NCBI RefSeq assembly: GCF_024648885.1
Contig: NZ_JANBBF010000011.1
Location: forward strand, 310,001-374,000
From: Prauserella salsuginis
Lineage (GTDB): Bacteria > Actinomycetota > Actinomycetes > Mycobacteriales > Pseudonocardiaceae
Reading direction: 5' to 3'
DNA: 64,000 nucleotides
The notes beneath the pieces were generated by a model, which worked only from the letters and a program-made list of their open reading frames with translations, searched no databases and was not told where the DNA came from. Of the stretch, positions 57,645 to 64,000 are shown piece by piece (position 1 is the first letter of the stretch; the number at the start of each line of letters is the position of its first letter). The position numbers were made by a program, and so were the translations under genes.

Positions 57645-59777
57645 TCAGCGCCAGTCGTCGTCCGAGGCGAGGATCGTCAGCTGCTGCGTCGCACGGGTGA
57701 GCGCCACGTACAGCACCCGCCTGCCGGTGAGCGACTCGGTGATCAGTTCGGTCGGTTCCACCAGCGCGACGGCGTCGTACTCCAGACCCTTCGAATCGAG
57801 ACTGCCGACGACCTTGAGCCGATCCTCCGACTGCCCGGCCAGCCAGCGCTCCACCTCGGGCACGCGGTCCATCGCACAGATGACGCCGACCGTCCCGTCG
57901 ACCGCGTCCAGCAGCTCCTTCACCGCCGCGTGCACAGCCGTCTCGCGGCAGGCCGCGTCGGTGGTGCGGACCTCCGGTTCCAGACCGGTCGTGCGTACCG
58001 CGTTCGGCAGGTCTTCGTCGTCGGCGGCGCGGCCTGCGACCACGCGGGCCGCCAGGTCGAAGATCTCCGCCGAGTTCCGGTAGTTCGTGCGCAGCGTGTA
58101 CCGGCGGTGTTTCGTCTTCGCCCCGAACGCCTGCGTGCGGGCCTGCTCGGCCTCGACGGGATCCGGCCACGAGCTCTGCACCGGGTCGCCCACGATCGTC
58201 CAGCTCGCGTGGCCCCCGCGCCTGCCGAGCATGCGCCACTGCATCGGCGACAGGTCCTGCGACTCGTCGACCACGATGTGCGAGTACTCGTCGTAGTGCG
58301 CGGGGCGCGACGTGCGCAGCCGGGCCGGATCGTCCGAATCGCGCGTCTGCTCGGCGTCCAGCTCGATGTCCTGCGCGCGCTTCCTGCGCTTCGGCGGCGG
58401 TCCGATCAGCACGCGGACCTCGTCCAGCAGCGCCACGTCCGCGACCGTCCACTCGTCGCCGTCGCCGCGCAGCGATTCGGCCAGCAGCCCGACCTCGTCG
58501 GACGTGAGCACGTTCTTCGCCGCGCGCGCCAGGCGGTCGTCGTCGCCCAGCCACCGCAGCACCTGGGCCGGATACAGCACCGGCCACCACGTCACCAGGA
58601 ACCGGTGGAAGTCGATGCGCTCGCCGAGATCCTGGATCACGTCGGCGCGGTCGAGCTGCGGACCACCGGAGGCCGCGTTCTGCTCGGCCTTGTCGGCCAG
58701 CAGTCCCAGCAGCGTCTCCGCGGCCCGCACCCGGGACCGGTTCGGCGGTCCACCCGCCGAATGCACCTTCTTGCGCGCCTTGTCCAGTTCCTTGGTGCCG
58801 AGCTTGAGGACCTCGCCCTTGTAGACGATCCGCAGTTCCGTCGGAGCGTCCGGGGGAGTGTCACGCACCGCCTTCAGCAGCACCTTCCGCATCCGCAGCG
58901 ATCCCTTGACCGAGGCCAGCGGGGCGGGGTCGTGCCGGGTGGCCTCCATCCCGTCCAGGACCTCGCCCAGCGCGCGCAGCTCGACGTTCGTCTCACCCAT
59001 CGACGGCAGCACCCGCGAGATGTAGGACGTGAACACCCCGGAAGGGCCGACCACGAGCACGCCCGCACCGCCCAGTTGCCTGCGGTAGCGGTACAGCAGA
59101 TACGCCGCACGGTGCAGCGCCACGGCCGTCTTCCCGGTGCCGGGCCCGCCGGTGATCTCCGTGACGCCGCGCCACGGCGCACGGATCACCTCGTCCTGTT
59201 CCTTCTGGATGGTGGCGACGATGTCGCGCATCCTCTCGCCCCGGGCCCGGCCGAGGGCGGCCATGAGCGCGCCCTCACCGACCACCGGCATGTCGTCGGG
59301 CACCGACTCGGGCATCAGCACGTCGTCGTCGACGTCTAGCACCTGCTGCCCGGAGCACCGGATCACCCGGCGCCGCACGACGTCCATCGGAGCCTCGGCC
59401 GTGGCCTGGTAGAACGCGGCAGCCGCCGGCGCGCGCCAGTCGGTGACGAGGTTCTCGAAGTCGGAGTCGCGGATGCCGAGCCTGCCCACGTACACGGGTT
59501 CGGCGGCGGCGTGGTCCAGCCTGCCGAACACCAGGCCCTCGTACTCGGCGTCCAGCGACTGCAGCGTCTGGTTCGCGTGGAACACCATCATGTCCCGCTC
59601 GAACAGCATCGACGCCTGCTCGAACACGGCCTCCCGCTGCGCACCGTGGCCGATCTCGTAGCCCTTCGCACGCATGTCCTCGGCCTGGCTCCGGAGTTCG
59701 CCGAGCCGGCGGTACACCCGGTCCACGTGGGACTGTTCGATCGCGATCTCGGCCCGTCTGACCCGAGGTTCCGACAC
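57645..59777 (-). CDS. HelD-like RNA-polymerase-associated ATPase/helicase
   Basis: This 710-residue UvrD/Rep-like SF1 ATPase has a coiled N-terminal arm (AIEQSHVDRVYRRLGELRSQAEDM) and lacks a nuclease domain. Walker A GGPGTGKTAVALHRAAYLLYR lies near residue 205, the DEXX box HIVVDESQDLSPMQW near 500, and the C-terminal VLYVALTRATQQLTIL. The N-terminal arm and the FYQATAEAPMDVVRRRVI segment are typical of actinobacterial HelD/HelR, which dislodge stalled RNA polymerase; some members give rifamycin tolerance. AGGAG lies 7 nt before the GTG at 59777. Confidence 0.87.
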   Translation of the reverse strand: MSEPRVRRAEIAIEQSHVDRVYRRLGELRSQAEDMRAKGYEIGHGAQREAVFEQASMLFERDMMVFHANQTLQSLDAEYEGLVFGRLDHAAAEPVYVGRLGIRDSDFENLVTDWRAPAAAAFYQATAEAPMDVVRRRVIRCSGQQVLDVDDDVLMPESVPDDMPVVGEGALMAALGRARGERMRDIVATIQKEQDEVIRAPWRGVTEITGGPGTGKTAVALHRAAYLLYRYRRQLGGAGVLVVGPSGVFTSYISRVLPSMGETNVELRALGEVLDGMEATRHDPAPLASVKGSLRMRKVLLKAVRDTPPDAPTELRIVYKGEVLKLGTKELDKARKKVHSAGGPPNRSRVRAAETLLGLLADKAEQNAASGGPQLDRADVIQDLGERIDFHRFLVTWWPVLYPAQVLRWLGDDDRLARAAKNVLTSDEVGLLAESLRGDGDEWTVADVALLDEVRVLIGPPPKRRKRAQDIELDAEQTRDSDDPARLRTSRPAHYDEYSHIVVDESQDLSPMQWRMLGRRGGHASWTIVGDPVQSSWPDPVEAEQARTQAFGAKTKHRRYTLRTNYRNSAEIFDLAARVVAGRAADDEDLPNAVRTTGLEPEVRTTDAACRETAVHAAVKELLDAVDGTVGVICAMDRVPEVERWLAGQSEDRLKVVGSLDSKGLEYDAVALVEPTELITESLTGRRVLYVALTRATQQLTILASDDDWR

Positions 59778-59949
59778 TGACGCGCTCCTGCCGCAAAGTC
59801 GCCGGGAAGGGGAAGAACGACAATACGCGAGTCGGCAGCCCGCCAGCACAAGGTCCGGCCAAGAGTCACACTCGCCACCATCGACCGTCGGGACCCCCCC
59901 GATCCTCCCGGCGCTCCGGATCCGGTCCGCACCGGTAGCGCGTGCGGCC

Positions 59950-60059
59950 CCTAGGGCCCGCCTGTCTCCCGCCACCGCCCAACCCGACACGCTTCGCGTG
60001 ACTGCCTAGGGCCCACCCGTCTCCCACCACCGCCCAACCCGACACGCTTCGCGTGACTG
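59950..60059. repeat. Two 55-bp direct repeats running into the rsmD promoter
   Basis: A 55-bp unit starting CCTAGGGCCC and ending CTTCGCGTGACTG occurs twice in tandem (59950-60004 and 60005-60059; about five differences). A third copy starts at 60060 but diverges after CCTAGG, where it supplies the rsmD -10 TAGGAT. Each unit contains a small hairpin CACGC/GCGTG. Confidence 0.85.
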
Positions 60060-60073
60060 CCTAGGATTTGGGT

Positions 60074-60670
60074 GTGACCAGGATCGTGGCCGGACAAGCG
60101 GGTGGACGGACCCTGCGCGTGCCGCCGCGTACGACGCGGCCGACGTCGGAGCGGGTGCGGGAAGCCCTGTTCAACTCTCTCGAGAACGCGGGCGACCTCG
60201 ACGGGACGCGCGTGCTCGACCTCTACGCCGGATCCGGCGCGCTCGGGCTCGAGGCGCTCTCCCGCGGCGCCGCCGACGTCCTGTTCGTCGAATCGGACCG
60301 CCGTGCCGCCGAGGTGCTGCGCGCCAACGTGGCCGCCGTCGGGCTCGGTGGTCACGTCCGGCAGGCCCCGGTCGAGGCGGTCGTGGCCGAGGGCAGCCGG
60401 GAACCGTTCGACGTCGTGCTGGTCGACCCGCCGTACGCCCTCACCGGCGACGCGCTCGCCGGGGTGCTGTCCGGGCTGGTCCGCGGCGGCTGGTTGACCG
60501 ACCGCGGGCTCGTCGTCGTGGAGCGTCCGGCGGCTGGTGGCGACCCCGACTGGCCCGCGGGTCTGGCACCGCTGCGGACGAAACGCTACGGCGGCACCGC
60601 GCTGTACCGGGCCGAGGTCGACACCGATGCCGACGTCGCGACGGCGGGGACCGCGGTGGCCGGCGACTGA
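60074..60670 (+). CDS. rsmD: 16S rRNA (guanine966-N2)-methyltransferase RsmD
   Basis: This 198-residue SAM-dependent methyltransferase modifies G966 of 16S rRNA. It shows RIVAGQAGGRTLRVPP, RPTSERVREALFNSL, the SAM motif VLDLYAGSGALGLEALSRGA and the catalytic DPPY. The GTG at 60074 follows TAGGAT (60062-60067) by 6 nt, so the mRNA is probably leaderless; a TTG two codons earlier overlaps this spacer. It is followed by coaD, the usual partner. Confidence 0.94.
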   Translation: MTRIVAGQAGGRTLRVPPRTTRPTSERVREALFNSLENAGDLDGTRVLDLYAGSGALGLEALSRGAADVLFVESDRRAAEVLRANVAAVGLGGHVRQAPVEAVVAEGSREPFDVVLVDPPYALTGDALAGVLSGLVRGGWLTDRGLVVVERPAAGGDPDWPAGLAPLRTKRYGGTALYRAEVDTDADVATAGTAVAGD

Positions 60671-60829
60671 CCTGCCGCGGCGGCCGGGGTCCGCGGGGCG
60701 AAGCCGACATCCCGGACAGGTGGAGATCGGCCACATCCGTGCCCGGTGCGGATGGGCGGTTGCTAACGTCCGCCCGTCCTTCGATCACACGAGCAGCGGT
60801 GCTCGGCATCGCGGTTAGGGTTCTGTGCC

Positions 60830-61312
60830 ATGCGGCGAGCGGTATGTCCCGGTTCTTACGATCCGGCGACCAACGGGCATCTGGACGTGATCGAACGGGC
60901 CGCGAACCTGTTCGACGAGGTCGTGGTCGCGGTGCTGATCAACAAGAGCAAGCGGGGCATGTTCACGATCGCCGAGCGCATGGAGCTGCTCGAAGAGGCG
61001 ACGGCGAAGCTCCCGAACGTGCGGGTCGACTCGTGGCACGGCCTGCTCACCGACTACTGCAAGGAGCAGGGCATCCAGTCGATCGTCAAGGGGCTGCGCT
61101 CGGTCAGCGACTTCGACTACGAACTGCAGATGGCGCAGATGAACCGGGAGATCTCCGGCGTGGAGACCCTGCTCATGTCGAACAACCCGGCGTACAGCTT
61201 CCTGTCCAGTTCGCTGGTCAAGGAGGTCGCGACCTACGGCGGCGACGTGACCGACATGGTGCCGCCCGTCGTACACGAACGTCTCCTGGCGCGGATCGCC
61301 GAACTCGACTGA
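60830..61312 (+). CDS. coaD: Phosphopantetheine adenylyltransferase CoaD
   Basis: This 160-residue enzyme of coenzyme A synthesis transfers AMP to 4'-phosphopantetheine. It shows the T/HxGH motif PGSYDPATNGHLDVI at the N-terminus, KGLRSVSDFDYELQMAQMN and the SSSLVKEVA motif. Length is typical. TAGGGT (60816-60821) lies 8 nt before the ATG, again suggesting leaderless initiation. A perfect 27-bp-arm inverted repeat follows the stop after 5 nt. Confidence 0.97.
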   Translation: MRRAVCPGSYDPATNGHLDVIERAANLFDEVVVAVLINKSKRGMFTIAERMELLEEATAKLPNVRVDSWHGLLTDYCKEQGIQSIVKGLRSVSDFDYELQMAQMNREISGVETLLMSNNPAYSFLSSSLVKEVATYGGDVTDMVPPVVHERLLARIAELD

Positions 61313-61317
61313 CTGTC

Positions 61318-61372
61318 CGCCCCCGGGGGCACTTTGGTTGCACTGAGTGCAACCAAAGTGCCCCCGGGGGCG
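61318..61372. terminator. 27-bp perfect inverted repeat after coaD
   Basis: The arms 61318-61344 and 61346-61372 are exact reverse complements around one central base; each contains CACTTTGGTTGCAC and a CCCCCGGGGG block. It begins 5 nt past coaD. It should form a very stable hairpin in RNA from either strand and a cruciform-prone site in DNA. No U-tract. Confidence 0.75.
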
Positions 61373-61485
61373 TTCCGGCCGGGCACGCGGAGACTTGACA
61401 CGCCCGGCCGCGCCCGGTCACCGAAAACCCGCGCCAGGACCGGCACACTGGTACGCGGCCACGTTCAAGTTCCAGGGGAGTTGCC

Positions 61486-62265
61486 GTGTACCGGGTGTTC
61501 GAGGCGCTCGACGAGCTCGTCACGATCGTCGAAGAGGCGCGGGGTGTGCCGATGACCTCGAGCTGTGTGGTGCCCCGCGGGGACGCGCTCGAGCTGCTCG
61601 ACGACATCCGTGAGGCGTTGCCCACCGAGGTGGACGACGCGCAGGACGTGCTCGACAAGCGCGACGAGATCGTGCAGACGGCGCGCACCGAGGCCGACAC
61701 GGCGATCTCGAACGCCAACGAGCAGGCCGAGCGCACCGTGTCCGAAGCCAACGCCGAGGCCGAACGGCTCGTCTCCGAGGCCAGGGCAAGGGCCGAGCAG
61801 CTCGTCACCGACGCGCAGGCGGAGGCGGAACGCACCGTGTCCGCCGGTCAGGCCGAGTATCACGACCTGACCGAGCGCGCGCGCACCGAGTCCGAGCGCA
61901 TGGTCCAGGCCGGCAGGGACGCCTACGACCGCTCCGTCGAGGAGGGCCGTGCCGAACAGGCCCGGCTCGTCGCCCAGACGGAGGTCGTGCAGGCGGCCCA
62001 CGGTGAGGCGTCCCGCATCGTCGACGAGGCGCACGCCGAGGCCGACAAGCAGCGCGGCGACTGCGACGCCTACGTCGACGGCAAGCTCGCCGAGTTCTCC
62101 GAGTTGCTGTCGACGACGCTGCGCACCGTCGACTCCGGCCGTAACCACCTCCGCGGCAGCGGTGGTTACAACGGCTCCGGCGGTTCCGGTTACAACGGCT
62201 CGGGCTCCGGCTCGTACACCTCCGGCGCGGGTGGCCGCGGCTTCTACGACTTCCAATCCCACTGA
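61486..62265 (+). CDS. sepIVA: Septum/elongation regulator SepIVA (DivIVA-like coiled coil)
   Basis: The 259-residue product begins MYRVFEALDELVTIVEEARG, as mycobacterial SepIVA (Rv2927c) does, and includes MTSSCVVPRGDALELLDDI. A long coiled coil (about residues 50-200) rich in Ala, Glu, Arg and Thr heptads follows, then a Gly/Ser/Tyr-rich tail (GSGGYNGSGG units, 222-259). SepIVA acts at the septum and in polar envelope synthesis. GGGGAG lies 5 nt before the GTG. The position upstream of DUF177-rpmF-rnc matches mycobacteria. Confidence 0.93.
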   Translation: MYRVFEALDELVTIVEEARGVPMTSSCVVPRGDALELLDDIREALPTEVDDAQDVLDKRDEIVQTARTEADTAISNANEQAERTVSEANAEAERLVSEARARAEQLVTDAQAEAERTVSAGQAEYHDLTERARTESERMVQAGRDAYDRSVEEGRAEQARLVAQTEVVQAAHGEASRIVDEAHAEADKQRGDCDAYVDGKLAEFSELLSTTLRTVDSGRNHLRGSGGYNGSGGSGYNGSGSGSYTSGAGGRGFYDFQSH

Positions 62266-62460
62266 GCGTTCGTGATCACCGGCATCGGTGCCCGTGCGAG
62301 CGTGTCGGGTGCCGCCGCCGGCCCGTCCGGGCCCGTCGGGTTCTGCCCGGCCGCCGGGGACGGGTCCGCGCTGCTCGCGTACGCTGGATTGACGGCCTCA
62401 CGCCGGCCGGTGTGATCGCCGGCGCCGGTCGTTCCAACCTCCCTCGAACCGAGAAATCCG

Positions 62461-63096
62461 ATGTCTGACGAACGTTCCCCGTATCCGAGCTCCGAACGTG
62501 CCGACCGCAACCCGTGGCTGGTCGACACGCACGAGCTGGGCCGCCGCCCCGGCGCCAGCCGGCCGCTGCAACGGGACATCCCCGTCACCGAGCCGCTGGG
62601 TGTGCCCGATGTGGTCACCGTGCCGTCCGGTGCGGCCATCGCCGTCGACCTGCTCATGGAGTCGGTCGTCGAAGGTGTGCTCGTCACCGGCTCGGCGAGC
62701 GCGTCGACCACCGGCCAGTGTTCGCGGTGTCTCGACCCGATCACCGGTGACGTGGCGATCGACGTCACGGAGCTGTTCGCCTATCCGGAGTCGACGACCG
62801 ACGAGACGACCGAGGAAGACGAGGTCAGCCGGGTCGTTGACGATCGCATCGACCTGGAACCGGTGGTCAGGGACGCGCTCGTGCTCGCGCTGCCGTTGGT
62901 GCCACTGTGCAGCGACGACTGCGCCGGATTGTGCGCCGGATGCGGCGTGAAGTGGGCCGATCTCGAGCCCGGACACGGGCATGAGACGATAGATCCTCGG
63001 TGGGCCGCGCTCGTCGAGCGACTGCAGGACACGGAGGACGTCTCGGACGTCCCGAGTGACCGGGCAGAAGAAGGATCCGACGGCTCGGACCGGTGA
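62461..63096 (+). CDS. DUF177 (YceD-like) protein
   Basis: The 211-residue product shows NPWLVDTHELGRRPGASRPL at the N-terminus and the DUF177 cysteine motifs CSRCLDP and CSDDCAGLCAGCG, probable zinc ligands, plus an acidic C-terminal tail. It is the YceD family, almost always immediately upstream of rpmF and linked to 23S rRNA maturation in plants and bacteria. The spacer to rpmF is 87 nt. Confidence 0.92.
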   Translation: MSDERSPYPSSERADRNPWLVDTHELGRRPGASRPLQRDIPVTEPLGVPDVVTVPSGAAIAVDLLMESVVEGVLVTGSASASTTGQCSRCLDPITGDVAIDVTELFAYPESTTDETTEEDEVSRVVDDRIDLEPVVRDALVLALPLVPLCSDDCAGLCAGCGVKWADLEPGHGHETIDPRWAALVERLQDTEDVSDVPSDRAEEGSDGSDR

Positions 63097-63183
63097 CACC
63101 GCACGTCGGTGCCGCATCCCACCCCGGAGTTCGAGCAAGCAGCTCGCGCGATCGCGGGCAGATTTTGATGAGGAGAATCAGCC

Positions 63184-63366
63184 GTGGCTGTCCCCAAGCG
63201 GAAGATGTCGCGCTCCAACACCCGCGCCCGCCGTTCGCAGTGGAAGGCGACGCCGGTGCAGCTCGTGGAGTGCTCCAACCGCGCCTGCAAGGCCAAGAAG
63301 CCGCAGCACGTCGCCTGCCCTGAGTGCGGTCAGTACGCCGGCCGGCAGGTCGTCGAGCCGGCCTGA
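63184..63366 (+). CDS. rpmF: Ribosomal protein bL32
   Basis: The 60-residue ribosomal protein [20 protein letters not shown] has a zinc ribbon with CSNRAC and CPECG. GAGGAG lies 8 nt before the GTG. It sits between the DUF177 gene and rnc, the classic rpmF neighbourhood. Confidence 0.97.
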   Translation: MAVPKRKMSRSNTRARRSQWKATPVQLVECSNRACKAKKPQHVACPECGQYAGRQVVEPA

Positions 63367-63377
63367 GGTTTCGCGAG

Positions 63378-64000
63378 ATGGGGGGTAAGGCACCGGCAGG
63401 CCCGGCTACGGATCCCGCACCGCTGCTCGAAGCGCTCGGTGTCGGCTTCGACAGCGAACTGCTGACGCTCGCGCTGACGCACCGCTCGTACGCGTACGAG
63501 AACGGTGGGCTGCTGCCGAACGAGCGGCTCGAGTTCCTCGGCGATGCGGTGTTGGGCCTGGTGGTGACCGATCACCTGTATCGCAAGCATCCCGATCTGC
63601 CGGAAGGGCAGTTGGCGAAACTGCGAGCGAGCGTCGTCAACATGCACGCGCTCGCGGGCGTCGCGCGTGAGCTCGGCGACGGTGGTCTCGGCACGTACCT
63701 GCTCCTCGGCAAAGGGGAGGAGCTGACGGGCGGCCGTGACAAGGCGAGCATCCTGGCCGACGGGCTCGAAGCCGTTATCGGCGCGACCTACATCGCGCAC
63801 GGCATCGAGACCGCGCGTGAGCTCGTCCACCGGCTGTTCGGCCAGTTGCTCGAAGAGGCGCCGCTGCGCGGAGCCGGCCTGGACTGGAAGACCAGCCTGC
63901 AGGAGCTGACCGCGTCGGCGGGCCTCGGCGTGCCCGAGTACAAGGTCGAGGACACCGGGCCCGACCACCGCAAGGAGTTCACGGCCACGGTGTACGTGAG
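63378..64000 (+). CDS. rnc: Ribonuclease III, N-terminal part (runs off the window)
   Basis: The frame from ATG 63378 stays open to the right edge and gives 207 residues of RNase III, which cleaves double-stranded RNA such as rRNA precursors. It begins [20 protein letters not shown]. It shows [10 protein letters not shown], the signature [47 protein letters not shown], and the start of the dsRNA-binding domain ([16 protein letters not shown]). The stop lies beyond the window, so only about 85 percent is seen. GAGG overlaps the rpmF stop 9 nt before the ATG. Confidence 0.95.
   Translation, partial: MGGKAPAGPATDPAPLLEALGVGFDSELLTLALTHRSYAYENGGLLPNERLEFLGDAVLGLVVTDHLYRKHPDLPEGQLAKLRASVVNMHALAGVARELGDGGLGTYLLLGKGEELTGGRDKASILADGLEAVIGATYIAHGIETARELVHRLFGQLLEEAPLRGAGLDWKTSLQELTASAGLGVPEYKVEDTGPDHRKEFTATVYV

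Overview
The window is about 64 kb of very GC-rich actinobacterial chromosome. Gene content and order closely follow the Mycobacterium tuberculosis block running from the PH-domain gene next to ilvB1 to rnc (comparison made from memory of Rv3004 to Rv2925c). High GC, many GTG starts, frequent leaderless starts, SepIVA, MutT1, FbiD, HupB with a lysine-rich tail and an NdgR/LtbR-type IclR regulator all fit Actinobacteria. The best guess is a Pseudonocardiaceae member such as a Saccharomonospora-like organism; genus is inference only.

Region 1 (1-27 kb) is a dispersed branched-chain amino acid regulon. It holds ilvD (reverse), ilvB-ilvN-ilvC, serA, leuB, cimA and leuC-leuD, with the IclR regulator divergent from leuCD. 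Other genes here are a DoxX protein, a PH-domain membrane protein, a DUF397-like protein, a large secreted subtilisin-like protease broken by a frameshift, an FAA hydrolase, an FAD monooxygenase, gltX, a HAD phosphatase, and tRNA-Gln(CTG) and tRNA-Glu(CTC). The most striking regulatory features are two short leaderless leader peptides: one rich in Ile-Leu-Val-Leu codons before ilvB (3945-4004), and one with Val-Ile-Ile-Ile before cimA (15944-15988). Each is followed by a pause hairpin and a U-tract terminator, which is the layout of ribosome-mediated attenuation. The cimA example is tuned to isoleucine, the end product that CimA feeds.

Region 2 (26.7-44 kb) holds hupB, mutT1-ppk, fbiD/cofC, plsC-gpsA, a cysteine dioxygenase, a PPOX-family flavoprotein divergent from a MocR regulator, ddl, a DUF3515 protein, a small Lrp/AsnC ligand-binding protein, thiL, a GNAT, a gamma-carbonic-anhydrase-like protein and ung. 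It ends with a CGNR zinc-finger regulator divergent from a LysE exporter. That last pair shares a perfect 17-bp-arm palindrome touching the exporter start codon and is flanked by two arrays of the same 21-bp repeat in opposite orientation.

Region 3 (44-64 kb) carries rpmB, a DAK2/FakA-like protein, recG, pyc, an arginase-fold protein with an altered metal motif, a PucR regulator, a secreted protein, a SagB-type oxidoreductase with an unknown neighbour, a HelD-like helicase, rsmD-coaD, sepIVA, a DUF177 protein, rpmF and the start of rnc, which runs off the right edge.

Intergenic DNA is rich in short tandem repeats (7, 13, 15, 16, 17, 21 and 55 bp units), long perfect hairpins without U-tracts, and -10-like TANNNT boxes placed 6-8 nt before start codons.
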